Origin: Cyclina sinensis
Lineage: Eukaryota > Mollusca > Bivalvia > Venerida > Veneridae
Assembly: GCA_012932295.1 (NCBI GenBank)
Contig: JAAONU010000004.1
Coordinates: 9,114,630-9,178,629, forward strand
DNA: 64,000 bases
Direction of reading: 5' to 3'
Each line of letters opens with the position of its first letter. The first letter of the stretch is position 1. Made by a program: the position numbers and the translations under genes. The notes beneath the pieces are model-generated. The model searched no databases, was not told the DNA's origin, and saw nothing but the letters and a program-made list of their open reading frames with translations. This document shows, piece after piece, positions 47,906-62,200 of the stretch.

Positions 47906-48299
47906 TAAGTGAATTAGATATCTTTACATGTATTTAGTTGATACCCTTGCCAGAAGTATGTCACGTGTCAATGAATACTGAAATTTGTTTTTCTCAGGTT
48001 TTTCTCAGTATTTTTTTACAGATTGTATTGAAAACAGGCATACTGAAAATGACAAATCGAAGACAAGGTGTGGGACATTCTGACCCCAAGTGTGGCAGGT
48101 ATCTTGGCGAGTGGTTTAATGCCATTACTGACATCTTGTTTTGAGTAGTTATTCCCAGGTGTGAGTCGGTTTAATAAAGAAGTTTTTAAAGTGTTCATAC
48201 ATATTTCTGTATCAGACAATCATTACCCCATGGTGTGACTAACAAGAATCAATAACGATCCCACAAACACAGTCTGAACAACATGCTCTTTTTGTGAAT

Positions 48300-48495
48300 T
48301 TACCCCTGAGCAAGCTGAAATTTTGTAATGGATTTGCCCAGCTTTGAATTTGGAACAGTCCATTCAAAGTTTAAGGGATTTCAATATCAAAATACAAAAA
48401 TGGAGCTGCCAACAGTACAGAGCCTGCAGGATGTGCAGGCTGGCCTGGCTCTATACTGGAGGCAAAGGTTAATCACTTCGGTTCCAGCAGGTTAA
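48300..48495. repeat. Third, diverged copy of the 46285-46510 element
   Basis: 'gagcaagctgaaattttgta', 'ggatgtgcaggctggcctgg' and 'ggttccagcaggttaagggt'. Clearly related, but heavily changed. Confidence 0.5.
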
Positions 48496-49248
48496 GGGTT
48501 AAGAGGTACATTTTCAGTTTTACACTTGCACAAGTAAAAACAAAAAAAATATTTCATATAATTTCTCTTGAGTTGATCAACTGAAAACAAAAAAATGTTA
48601 ATCAGTGCACACTTTGGCAGTCACTCTTACTTTGTTCATACTGATAATAAAATTTCAATACAAATACATGTATCTATTCGGATTACTCCCCATTCATGCT
48701 TTTATACGTTTTGATTTACAATGTAAACTGTAACATTTTACACAAAACTTGTATGTACCTAAGGTTAACAACTGACAAAAAGTTCACGAAAGCATATACC
48801 GACTCTAGTAAGTTTGTTAATTTATTAGCAAATTACTCTTTTCACTTTAGATGAATTACCAATAATAAAACAGCAAATTTAAGCACATTAAGCATGAAAA
48901 ATATGTTTGTGTAGTGACTCAAATATCTGAGATGCAACCTGTAAAAATACAGCACAGTATCATTCAAGTAATCTATACACTAGGAAGGTGTTACTTTTTT
49001 TACCAGAATGTATAAACTGGATGGACATTGCCCTGACAGACCAAGCCTTGGAATATCCATGAACGAGTTTGACCAAAAACATAGCAAAATCAGCTGAGTA
49101 AATTAATGTGCATATATTTAATTATTTTCTAGAATCTGGGTGATTTTTACACCGTATTCTGAAGGAACTGGAAACAAAAGTAATTCATAACATTATCTTA
49201 TATGTAAACACTATTATTATTCATCCGAAAGCAATTATAATATTCATC

Positions 49249-49254
49249 TTTATT
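49249..49254 (-). terminator. SPAG1: Possible SPAG1 poly(A) signal
   Basis: AATAAA on the minus strand about 935 nt past the stop. In the inverted copy of this DNA near 19030 the same place reads AATTAA. Nearer signals were not obvious, so the SPAG1 3' UTR may be long. Confidence 0.3.
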
Positions 49255-49634
49255 TAAAACAGCTGAAAACTCGAATCCTGCACAATCATAGAATAAAATT
49301 TAACTTTTAATAACATAACCAACAAAGGCAATAAATTATTTTACAATATTATGCTTACGATGATATTGCAGAAATATGCAGAAAATACTATTTGAACAAA
49401 CAATATTTACAGACTGTGTCACATTTAAAATAATTGTTAACCAGTCTAAAATGTCAGGAGTCTGATTGGTCGTAATTAAACCTTAGAGCCAATCTGAAAC
49501 AAAGGGAAACAAAATGGCTTTACAAATGTTTTTTTGTTTTTTTTTCAAATGTTTTCTTCTCTGATTGCATTGAGGTTTTACATCAACTGTGTTTCTGATG
49601 GAAAGGTTTGTACAGTTACTGAAATCCTCTCATT

Positions 49635-49661
49635 AAAAAAAAAAAAAAAAAAAAAAAAAAA
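49635..49661. repeat. Poly(A) run of 27
   Basis: Homopolymer inside the SPAG1 3' flank. The inverted copy has only about six A/T at this point. Confidence 0.95.
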
Positions 49662-50187
49662 CAAAGAAAAACTTTGAAATGACATACATATTCATCAAAA
49701 ACATTACATGTATATAAATCACTCTAAATGTTATCTAGAAGAAAACATAAAATAATCTGGATTTGATTAAGATAATAAGAGATCACAAAAAGACAATAAG
49801 AGATCACAAACATACCTTTTAATTACAAACAAACATGAATATACAGAGCATTAACGTTCTGTTATGTTTTTCATCCTAAAGGCTTACCATTTTCTATTCA
49901 GATCTATGAAGTAAAAAGTCATTCTCTGTTCCAGTTAAGTTCAGACAGTTGTCTCTTTTTCAATAAAAAAAAATGGATGAACGTGGGGTCCAGTATTTAA
50001 GGATTTAAGGAAGCTATCCAAAAAAAAAAAAAATGAATTAAATCAAAATACTGTGTTTCTTAACACATCAAGAAGTTAACTGTCCCACAGGGTGATTTCA
50101 AACATTACTGGTTCCACCATGCAATTGGTTTCACTGATGCTGACATATTGTTGGGCACCAATATTTGCCAAAATTCATATATCACTG

Positions 50188-50282
50188 TTAACCAATGTAC
50201 TGCTTCCTTAGTTTACTTATATCTCCTTGCGTGTATGTCTTGGATGGCAGGGATTCTAACCTATTCATCACAGACAGAACCT
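50188..50282 (-). CDS. SPAG1: SPAG1 last exon
   Basis: Acceptor tttttcag, then VLSVMNRLESL and ISKLRKQYIG with TAA at 50190-50188. This matches the SPAG1 ending (I..L...Y). It confirms that the gene runs on the minus strand and converges with HSPA12. Confidence 0.88.
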
Positions 50283-53200
50283 CTGAAAAACAAAACAGAA
50301 ATGTCTGCTACATAAATGTTTTTCTTTCTAGTTTTAAAGGTATTATTTTAAATCAACTGGGAAACAAAAGCTTGCAACTTAGATCAATCCCACTCAATGA
50401 CTGCTTCCTGGGTTAAAACAAAACAAGTACTTGCACCACAACTGTGGAATGTGGAAAGTCACTGACGACTCTCACCCCTGGTGGGATTCAAACCAGCCAC
50501 CTCTGAAACCGTAAATCCAGTTTTCTTACCCCTCAACCACTACTCCTTCACTACAAAACTTTATCTCTTTTTCTACAACACTAAAAAGTACCACTACTTG
50601 AAGCATACATTACATTTCGGTATTCTTTTCTCATCTAACAGAATTTGTATCAAACACTAAATTTTTTGTTCAAGTTTACCAAGAAAAGATATTTCATGCT
50701 TGAAATTTGTACACTTTTACAGCACACATTTTTCTACAATGAAAACTTCATGCAAGTAAATCAGACTAGTAATTATGACAGCCAAACAGTTACAGTTAAA
50801 TCATTCAGCAATGATTTTTTTTCTTAGTTTTCAGGTAATATAACATGTGTCATAAATGGGACTTTTCGAGTAAATGTCATTTGTAATGCTCTAGAAGAGC
50901 TGCTAGCCACAATAAGAAATAAAATCACATGAGAAAAGTTGCTGTAATTTTTGTCAAAAATACAGAGAAAAACTATGTTGCCTGACAGGTATTCAGGTCA
51001 AGAAATGTGCAAAATGCTACAGCTTCCTAATTCTGCAGTTATAAATTGGCAAAATGCTACTTTTTCCTAATTCTGCAGTTAAAAAAAGGGGAAAATGCTA
51101 CAGCTTTCTAATTATACAGTAATAAATGGGCAAAATGTTTTAGCTTCCTAATCTTGCAGTAATAAATGGGCAAAATGCTACAGCTTCCTAATCCTGCAGT
51201 AATAAATGGACAAAATGTTTTAGCTTCCTAATCCTGCAGTAATAAATGGGCAAAATGCTACAGCTTCCTAATCCTGCAGTAATAAATGGACAAAATGTTT
51301 TTGCTTCCTAATCCTGCAGTAATAAATGGACAAAATGTTTTTGCTTCCTAATCCTGCAGTAATAAATGGGCAAAATGTTTTAGATTCCTAATCTTGCAGT
51401 AATAAATGGGCAAATGCTACAGCTTCCTAATCCTGCAGTAATAAATGGACAAAATGTTTTTGCTTCCTAATTCTGCAGTAATAAATTGGCAAAATGTTTT
51501 AGCTTCCTAATTCTGCAGTAATAAATGGACATAATGTTTTAGCTTCCTAATCTTGTAGTAATAAATGGGCAAAATGCTACAGCTTCCTAATCCTGCAGTA
51601 ATATATGGACAAAATGTTACAGCTTCCTAATCTTGCTGTAACAAATGGGCAAAATGCTACAGCTTCCTAATTCTGCAGTAATAAATGGACAAAATGTTTT
51701 AGCTTCCTAATTCTGCTGTAATAAATTGGCAAAATGTTTTAGCTTCCTAATTCTGCAGTAATAAATGGGCAAAATGCTAAAGCTTCCTAATTCTGCAGTA
51801 ATAAATGGGAAAAATGCTACAGCTTCCTAATTTTGCAGTAATAAATGGGCAAAATCCTACAGCTTCCTTATTCTGCAGTAATAAATGGGCGAAATGCTAC
51901 AGCTTCCTAATTCTGCAGTAATAAATGGACAAAATGTTTAAGCTTCCTAATCTTGCTGTAATAAATTGGCAAAATGCTACAGCTTCCTAATTTTAGTTAT
52001 AGCATGTAGTATATTGGTAAATGCCAACTATGCAAAGATCACAGATATCTGAAACAAGAACTGTCACTGAAAGATAACAATTCCCCCAAGCTGGTGTTTT
52101 GAGATGAGAACCAGAAGTGGGGGTTTTTCCTGACAATATGACCTCAAAATCAAGGTCATTAAAGGGTTAAGGTAAAAAAATATAAACATGATCTAAGGGA
52201 TTGTTGTGTGCAAACATAAACTAAACCTGTTTAGTTGTAAAGGAGGTAAGGTCAAAATTAAGTATTTTTGACAAACACTTCGAGGTCAAGGTCATTTAGG
52301 GGTCAAAGTCATATAAATATATGTCAGTAGGAAGGTCTCATCTAAATTGGTGTTGTTTTCAAGTATGAAATAAATCCATATAAGGAAGTTATGAGCAATG
52401 TCAACGATTTTGAATGGAATGACTGATGGACTGATTGAGAGAAGACTAATTTACTCTAGTAAACAGGACCTAAAATTTCAAGTCTATCAAAAAAAGATCT
52501 TTTCAAACCTGATTTATCTTTTTGTGATAAAAACATGCACACTGTTCCAAATCTTGGCACTGTTGACAGATTCTTCAGTAATTGATAACTTACGTCACCT
52601 TCACCTGCAATGTTCATTCACAAAATTAAGTCATTATACAATGAAATGTGTTTTCAAATACTTCTAGGAAATGACTTTGACCAACAGTTAGAACCTGTCC
52701 ATGTATCTATAATCAGACTACAGTTTCTTATGTGCTACTAAGTAGAGAACAATTAAAGAAAATCTACATGGTACCCTAATAAAGCAGCTATTACCTATGA
52801 GCAATTACTTAAGTTGAATCAAATTTTTTTCAAATAAATATACCTTAATTATATCCATACAAAATGAAATTCAGTTCCCATTTCACAACTTTTTCTTGCT
52901 GCTTAAAAGAGGTTGGTTTCTTATTTGACCAATTAATACACTGACATATGACTTCATCAAACTAACACTTCACTCACCATTTGGCAGGTAGTGTTCAGCT
53001 ACACATCTCAAAATATTATTTAACATCGCCCCATCCAGTTTGTTTGATATCACTGAAAGCAATAATAATATAAAGACTTTATAAAAAAAGTATTTTAAAC
53101 ATTCACTTAAGATTTAAAAGCTAATGCATACCTGGTACATAATTTTTTTTTATATTTGATTAATTCTGGACAGGTTTAACTTGGGATTTAACAGGACCAA

Positions 53201-56200
53201 ATCTTCAAAAATATTTCTAAATTGATTGAATCGGAACCTTTGCATTTTATTATGAGTAAAGTTTTATAAGTGAAATTTCCTTTTTTAAAAATACCCATTT
53301 TAGACACACCAGCTTATGGAAACACACTTCCCTCCTTATTTTCACAACTAACTGGTATGTTTGTTAGTTATGTGTCAAGCTGCACCTAATTAACAAACAG
53401 ATCAAAGGGTCTGCCATTAAGAATAAGCAATTTGCATTTGATGCGAATATATGTTGCACACTGCTGTGATGTTCATTTTTAATCAGCTTCTTCATTGCTT
53501 TCATTGCTTTCTATTTAAAATTAAGCATTTAACAATAATAAATAAAGCTTTGTCTTTGTCAAACTTTTCTTTGTTGTTTCATTCTCAATACATATGAACA
53601 TGTGAACAGGGTCTACAGACTGACTGTCCTGTGAGGTTATTATGTAATTATGTAACTCAATCTTAAGAAATTGTTCACTGTATAAAAATAGCTGAATTAA
53701 CCATAGCCTTTATTATTACAACAACTTTATAATGACATCAAAATGTTTTTGAAATGTATTTAACTTGAAATCAGCACATCATTTTAAGTTTACACATATA
53801 CACTATGTAGACAACATACACGTATCAACATTATTTGCAGCTTCAAACTTAATCAAATGCAATTATTAAAAATAAAAATAGCAAACAGCAGTCAAGAATT
53901 TTAAAAAAAATATATATGCACATTTCAAAGAATACTCAGTACTAAGAAAAGACTCACATTCCAATATTCAATATTTCAGACAGCAGGCTTAGTGTCTACA
54001 TGTCCAATAAATTTGAATATTCAAAACGTAATATTCAAATACAGGTAAAATATTGGTTCAAATATCTAGATTTAACAATTCATCTTTAATTTTATTCACT
54101 GTTCACTGCTATCCTGATTCTAAAGCAGAATGTAACAGATAATAAAACATGAAGAGAACAAAAAGAGACTTCATTAAAAGGCATGAATTTCAGACATTTT
54201 ATTTTTCCAGATCAATTTATTTTACAAACATTGAACTGGGACAAACTTAGCCTAAAAAAACTGGAACAAGCATAGACTACAGGAACTGGTATTGATCAAT
54301 AATTCAGTATTTCCCCTGGAACTGTATATATAAAACTGATCAAATTTCCAATTTTGAAATTCACTTACCATTCTTTATATCACTTGGTTTAATTTGTTTG
54401 AGCAGATCATAATATGGCTGCACAGTTTCTGATTTCTTCAAGGCATTCCATGCAGATATGAACTCATATGGTGTTGCCTTGTCAAGTTTTGGTGCCACTT
54501 TTGGTGCACTAGGTAAACCCTGACTGGTTTCCTTAATTGTTGACTTCTGACTAGTTTTTGAACCTTTTTTACTGGAACCAGTCTGCGAACTTCCTTTTGG
54601 TTCTTTAGCTGACTTTGTGACTGGTTTTGTCTTGCTTGATTCTGTACTTATTTCTTCTACTTTGGGTTTTGTATCTTTTGAACTTGCTTTAGAAGCACCT
54701 GCAAATAAGCAAATAATTTGGGGGATATGTACTTTACAAAGAAGCATCACAATAGTGATTACTACTCAGTAAAAGATAAAAATAGTTGTAAATACAGTTG
54801 AAATATGCCAGAATGAATTATTGAACAGAATTATTGTGTACAAAGAAAATGTGCCTTGGTCCCATCAGCACTTTTCGCAATGAACTACAGAGTAAATGGA
54901 AAGAAAAAGGTGATTGTATGTAAAAATAATCAGGTCAGTCGCAACATTGAAGAATTAGGTTTTGACGGTAAATCTGAAGGTAGAGCATCTTTATTTAAGA
55001 TACAAAAAAGAAAGGCTACAAAAAATATTTTTTTACTTAAGATTCAAGTATATAAACAGGCTTCTCCTTGAAATTTAAATATACAAACACTGATATTGTA
55101 CCAACTTCAATTTTCATACCTTTATTGGTGTGATACGAGTATATGTCAAAACCCCCTTGGTCTAAAAATGACAGAGTGGTCAAAACCCCCTCGACTAAAA
55201 TAACAAGGTGGTCAGAAACCCCTTGTAAAAATAAAAGGGCAGTCAAAACCCTCTCATTGGGTAGTCAAACCCCATTTAGTGATATGAAAAAGTTAGGCAA
55301 ATTTTATCAAAAGGAATATTATTTTTTAATTACCATGGTAAAAAGATGTAACATTATATTCTGATTCAAATGATTTGGGTGTTTTCTTTGAAAAGTAAAG
55401 GTATTGCAAATACTGGCGCCTGGCACATATGATAAGGAACCAGGGAGTAAATGTGTACACTAACAGAGGTGTCTAATAAGCCCAAGAGGCTGGCCCTTTC
55501 AGTAAGGGTGACACTATAATAAACAAGCACTTTACTTTACTTTACTTTTTATCCTTGCTGAAACATCTTCAAAATCATCGTTCCTTTTTTTTTTTGGTCT
55601 ATTAAATTAACCAATCATTTAACTGAACTCAGTACCAAGTTATGAACCAAATCCTGATTCAAACCATAAAAAATATTTACCTTTTGGTTTATTTTCCTCA
55701 TCACTGTCAACTTCTTGTATTACCATACGTTTTCGCTGTTTACCAGACTGTTTGCCAGTCTGTTTACCAGACTGTGCACTGGACTGGGAACCAGCATTCC
55801 TAGATGTCTGTTCTGTCAGGTCATCTTTCTTACTCTTCAAATCTGTGAGATTCTTCTTCATATTCTCTAGTTCCTAGAAAAATATAAACTGTGTATTTAC
55901 CTTACTTTGCCCAATATTTTCTGTGAAAAATTATGCAAACTGCACTGACCTTTTTTCCTAAGTTAACTGTTAGCTCACACAATCAATAGTAAACACAACT
56001 TACCTAAAAACTTACAGATCTGTTGTAGAACTGATCATTTGCAGTTGCATGCAGGCATTGTTGTTAACAAATGATATAGTCTTGATATTTGCAAACTAAC
56101 AAGGTAAATATTAGGGATGGCAACGAATACCAAAATCAATACTCGAGTACTCGGTCATTTTTCCGATCGAGTACTCGGTTACTCGGATGATTTCCAATGA

Positions 56201-59200
56201 TCTTTAAAGTTTTATCACAATATATTAACACCATCTGCATGCTACTTTCATTTTCTATTTAAACTAGAAATGGGTTTTTGATTGAACAAAAACATATGTC
56301 TCCCCCCAGCCAGTTGCTGCAGGCAGTACTGAGTCAGACGATTGTAAAATTTGACAATTAACCTCCAAGTGTGACCTTGACCTTGAGACACCACACCCGC
56401 AAGGTGGGTTCTGCACGTCGCCTTGATGAGGTGAACATCTGACCCAAGTTTCATAGAAATCCTTCAAGGGCTTTGGAAGATACAGAGCGGACACGATTTT
56501 GTGGCATTTGACATTAAACCTCCAAGTGTGACCTTGACCTTGAGACACCACACCCACAAAGTGGGTTCTGCACGCCGCCTTGATGAGGTGAACATCTGAC
56601 CCAAGTTTCATAAAAATCTTTCAAGGGCTTTGGAAGATACAGAGCAGACACGATTTTGTGACGGACAGACGGACGGACGGACGGACAACCAGGGGAAAAA
56701 CAATATGTCTCCCCCATTTTTGGGGGGAGACATAATTCATAGATGTGTAACTATAAATAGGACTGCAAGGGAGGTAACTTAGAATAACCATCAAACAAAT
56801 TAAATCAACATTATATTTTATAACGTTTTAATTAATGCAATATCAAGTTTAAAACATGTATAACAGTTCATATATATTTTTTTTTTTTTTGAAATTATAT
56901 AGACTGGTCTGTTTTCAGAAGGATGCTTGAAGCGTAAATGATTTAACATGTTTGTAGTTCCACCAGTATACGTTATTTCACAGCTACATAATGTACATGT
57001 AATAGTCTTGCTATCAGCACTGCGTTTGAAATATCTCCAAGCATTAGATTTTGCAGGCGTAACTTTGACTCTTGAAATTTTAATATCTTATTCTAAACAA
57101 AAACTTAATCAATATATTTCTGGATTTATATGCGTAAAGAAGAAAAGGGAGTCACTCTCCTTTATTGAGTTAAGAAAAACAAACGCTTATTCGGGTCTTA
57201 TTACTACCTTTAATCTAACATTCATAATAGCAATCCGGCCATTTGCTGTTTTCAAAACATATACCTTAAAACAAGTTTAGGCTACAAACTCTTACACAGT
57301 TAAAGGTAATTAAATATTATAAGAGGCCGAATGATGTAAGCGACACAGGTGTTCAATCCCATGCGCGTGTCAAACTGTTGATCGCCTCGTTAAATTAACG
57401 ATATCATTTTCCCACCTCTGCAAGGATGTTTTGATTGCATTTAAGAGGTATCTATGAAGATACATGTACATCTCCAAATTTCTGAACTGATTGGATACAC
57501 CAACCTTTCTAAATCGCAAAAAAATAGAAATTATATATTTTTGCCGAGTAATCAAATATCAATTTTGTTATCCGATATTCGGACGTTCGATCGAGTATTC
57601 GGTTAACCTGTTACTCGTTGCCATCCCTAGTAAATATTTTTGGTGATTTCAACCAATTTCACATGATTTTTCATACAGGAAATGTCGTCTACATGAGGGT
57701 ATTTCAAAGCAATTTACATAATTTTTTCATAACAAATTGAAAACTTTAATACACAGAAGGACCCACTAATAGGTCCAGTAAAACAACAAATCAGTCTTAT
57801 AGATGAATCAGTCTTAACAGTATGTGTCCTTTGTTCTAAATTTTAAACTTTGGTCAAATTTCTAATTTTTGACATGATTTTGAAATAACCTATTTAACAG
57901 TAAGTGGGCTTATCAGCGGGTCTTCTCTGTACAATAAACAAACCATAATTTATAAACTAATACCTCTCTCCAATAATTTTTCAACAACTCCATTTCCTTC
58001 TTGGCAGCAGAGTTTTTAGGGTCCACCTGTAGCAAGTGCTTCAAGTCCTCTATGCCATCTCGGTATTGTTTTAACATCTACAAACATAACATAGTATCAA
58101 ATGGTTAATATTAACAGACAGTGATAATCCAGGGATCACAATTTTGATCTCCAGTAATCAAGTAATGCTTTTAATTGTGTCTCCTATGAGATGTTAAACC
58201 AAGCCCAAATTTAAGTACTATAAACTGACCATGTAAAAGAATAAGGAAAGACTCCAAAATGGGATACTCTCTGTATCCTAAACTATCCCCCTGAAAATTA
58301 AACAACTAAACTCTTCTTGAGGTGAAAGGCCTATGGGAAATTGGTACTGAAAATAAATAACCTCAGTAGATAAGATAGCCTCAGGTTTTATGTGAGGAAG
58401 CCAGCCTCTGACTGACAGACTCAGGGCTCCCGAAAACCGAAAATTTGTCGGTTTTGACCTAATTTTATCTCTATGGACCGATTTCGATGTCCAAAAGTCC
58501 TTAAAAAATCCGTCCAGATAATTTCCAAAAAAAAAAAAAATCTGTATAGTAACTTTTCATAAAACAGTCAAAATCTCACACCAAAACCTCAATTGATCGC
58601 TAATCCGGTACTTCACACCTATCATAAAACCATAAAACTGTCACTTTTGCCCGCGGCAATTGTCGCCAATTAACTTGTAAACAAGTAAAAGTGTGCTTGA
58701 TTTGCAGCCAATCGATTAAAGTTGACCAGCTCAAACTGTGAAATATAATTTCATCGAAATCAAACTCCCCGCAGCGGTTACTTCCCCTGATCAGTACAGA
58801 AAACAGTTAAAGTAGAAAAGCGTGACTTAACCGGTGCGAGAAGTTTGCATCGAAATGGGTGATAACTGTCGTCTGCTTAATTTCATTAAGGGCTTAATAG
58901 TAATTGTAGTGGCTAACTGCAGCACAAAGCACACTTTAAAATATCAGTGACTAGTTTGACGTTGTAAAATTAGCTCTAATTCTACTTTCGCTTTGAAAAA
59001 CACATATTTTCGCGACGTCAACACTATCATAACTCAAATTGTTCTTTGCCCTTAAATTGTTTCTATTTTTTTTGTTGGTTCTTAGTCTTGGGGGGGTCGA
59101 GGTCTCGGACCGATTGAGATTTCAAAATTTTAGGAGCCCTGGTCAGACTGATACATTTGACTACTTGCTTACATGATTACAATGATTCAAGTGTACTGAG

Positions 59201-62200
59201 AAAATATATAGAGTAATAGTATCTTTAATTAACAAAATAATAATAATAATAATGCCTGAAAAAAAAATGCCTCAAAGGATTAAACATTTGCTTCAGTTTG
59301 CAAATAATATTTCAAGGAGGAGAAATTTTTCATCAAAAGACCAAAGTTACAATTACAATGACAATAACAAAATCTGCAACATTTTGTAAATGTAATCACT
59401 GTCTGCCCTGCATTTATCTCTGTAAGTAGGTTTAACAGAAGTTAGTATTTTTCATTTATTATTAAATATTGTCCAGATTTTTCAATTCTGTGAAAATTCT
59501 CATTCACTATTAATCCATTCTAGATACCTTTCTAGCCTGTGCCCTTCTAAACAAAGCCTTCACATTTTCTTTCTCGAAGGTCAAAGCTTTAGAACAATCT
59601 TCCTCTGCTTTTTTTGCCTGTAAATCAAGAACATCACTTCCATAGCTAAATTTAATGACAATTATGTGTGTTTGTTCCTGACTAGTAAAGAAGCATGCAA
59701 AATCTATGACACAGCTTCCAGTAACAACTACCAACTGACAGATGGACTACAATTACATAATTATAATTCCATGCTACTGTCAAAAAGAACTGAGATTTTA
59801 GCACTTTCACTGTAGAGAAAAATAGTTTTACTTCTAGTACTGAAAGAAGTAATGAATCTTTTATCAGTAAACTCAGCAATAATAACCTGATTAGTGCGGA
59901 TGTAACACAATGCTCTATTTGTGTATATAGCAACCTGGCCTGGGAACACAGTCTCACACTTATCATAGCATTCTATGGCTTCCTTGAACTTACTCTGGAA
60001 AAAAAGAATTTTGAGAGCATTTAACAATCAAAAATGATGATAATGAAACATAATTTTTGCATCTTTGTTTTCATTCTGAATCAAATTCAAGGCTTTCAGA
60101 CCAACAACATATTCAATTATTTACTAGACTAGCCATCTGCTTAGCATAATTATCTACTGCATTTCTTAAACATAACTGATTTAAAGCTTTCTGTATAAGG
60201 AATAATGCAATATATGAAAAATTACAACAAAGTGACAAACCTTTCACAGAATTTCTTCTATATAAGAACTGTTCATTTTTAAAATCTATATTTGTTTTAA
60301 CCAACTGATATAACATATTACATGTACATACCTGTTTTACAAAGTCATTTCCTTCAGCCTTCAATGTATCAAACTGTTCTTGAGGTGACAAATTTGCCTG
60401 TTTAGTTTCTTCTTTTTTGTTTTCTTTCTCTATTTTAGTATCTTTATTCACTTGCTCAGTATCTTCTGATTTCTCTGATGGACTAGGTGTTCCTTGGGTA
60501 ATAGATGGTTTAGGTGTGCCTTGTGTAATACTCAATTTTGACTGGCTGCCACTGGTACAGGTCGATTGTGATTGGCTACTTGCTGGTGGATTACTGAACA
60601 CTGCTGGAGATGTTGAATTCCCATCTAGACCAATTATGTCTGGAATTTGAAATGGTGAGATCTTTGGAAGGTGGACTTTTTCCCTCCATCTGGGACCATC
60701 TTTTTGTGACAACATGTGCTGACACCTGGTATGTATAAACAATTAAAATATGCAATATGTGAAAAACTGAACCTAGGTCAGGTACTTAAAGTAAACTGAC
60801 AACAGTGAAAATCACTTTCTTACAAACATGCCTGGCTACCTTGAACTTTAAACATAGGAAACTGATGCCCACACTTTTTGCGCCTGTCACAGAAGCACCA
60901 TAGAAATATATGCATAGTATATGTTTGGGTGAAAATTTAACTGCATGAAGAAGTTCACATTTTGGATTAAAGTAAAAGTACTGCTAGTAAGATGACTAAC
61001 TTGACAGAAAAAAGAAAGACTAGATAAAAAAAACAAGGATTTTACACAGGCCATCACTGTGACCTTGATCTACTGACCTTACAATCAATACAGATCATCT
61101 GCTGGTCATGCCTAATAACCTACTAAAGATTAATGAACCTAGGCCCAAGCATCTGCCAGTTATTCATCAGACAATGATTTTACACAGGTGGCCACTGTGA
61201 CCATGACCTTTTATTTTTAAGTCAATAGTGGTCATCTGCCCAATAACCTTGTGAAGTTTCATTAACCAAAGCTTATACTGATAGTACAAGGATTTTACAC
61301 AAGTGCCCATTGTGACCTTGACCTCTGACCTAGTGATCTCAAAAACAAATAATTTTCTTCAAGGTCCCAAAGACAACTACGAAGTTCTAACAGATTTCCA
61401 CTTTTACTTGATCTGTCAAATGTTTTTTCTAATAAACCATTTCAAACCACCTCACTCCAAAGAACTACAAATATTTCTGCTTATGTTACTATGATAAGAA
61501 AATGTGACAAGAAACCACCAGATTTTTAAGCATACAAAAATGATGATTCAAGGTATCTTTTTGACGCAGATTTACCTTTTAGTTCCCTGGTGAGCTTGGT
61601 CCATTCTGGAGTCAATCAACAACACATGTCTGTAGTCTACATAGGCAGGTCTATACCTGTAAATCAAAACAAGCTTTAAATTTCTTGATTTGAAATACCA
61701 AACCTTCCACTCTTTCCCACCAAACAAGCAGCCTATTTTCCCTATAGGAGTCAACTTTCAATGATCATTAAACTTTGAAATTTTAATTCTAATTTTTGTA
61801 CTGACATTTGTTAACAAAACTGGCTTCATTTAGTTCAATGAAACTTTAAGACATCTTTTAGAAAAAAAGTAACAAGTCAGAAAATGTAAATGAGACCAAA
61901 AATAACTGGTTAGAGCCTCAAATGACTTTTACAAAAGATCTATTTTTTACAAGCCTTGACCACTTAAAACAAGCTGTTGGTGTATCAAGGAAACATCACT
62001 TGTACACATCTGCTTATAAGGTAATTTCAAACCTTTCTAAATGTTCAAACGCAATAGCTCTCCGGAGAAGTGGTTTCACACTGTGTGGTATAAGGTCCAA
62101 TGATGCACTGCAATCTTTTACTGTTCCCGGTAAATCTCCTGTCTTCAGATGGCACGCAGCACGATTACTGTACATCAGTGACAAGTTGACTGTCTGGCTC

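Larger units (their letters stand above)
42530..48190 (+). repeat. Segmental duplication, downstream copy
   Basis: Partner of 10920-17230. It lies in HSPA12 intron 7, exon 8 and the 3' flank. It lacks the 1.3 kb piece found at 13305-14640. It carries its own insertions: the tRNA-headed composite at 43149-43568, a SINE-like copy at 43565-43860 and a local tandem duplication near 46270-47760. Confidence 0.85.
48590..49960. repeat. SPAG1 3' flank, partner of inverted copy
   Basis: Lies just downstream of SPAG1 (minus strand) and may be its 3' UTR. A 27-base A run at 49635-49661 is an expansion, because the inverted copy has a short A run at the same place (near 18651). Confidence 0.8.

Noticed and set aside
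49635..49661. Poly(A) tail of a retrocopied transcript.
   Set aside because: The inverted duplicate has a short A run at the same place with homology continuing on both sides, so it is a local expansion.
56948..57280. 110-codon frame inside the hAT-like element as a transposase.
   Set aside because: No hAT dimerisation or catalytic motif and far too short; the element is taken as non-autonomous.
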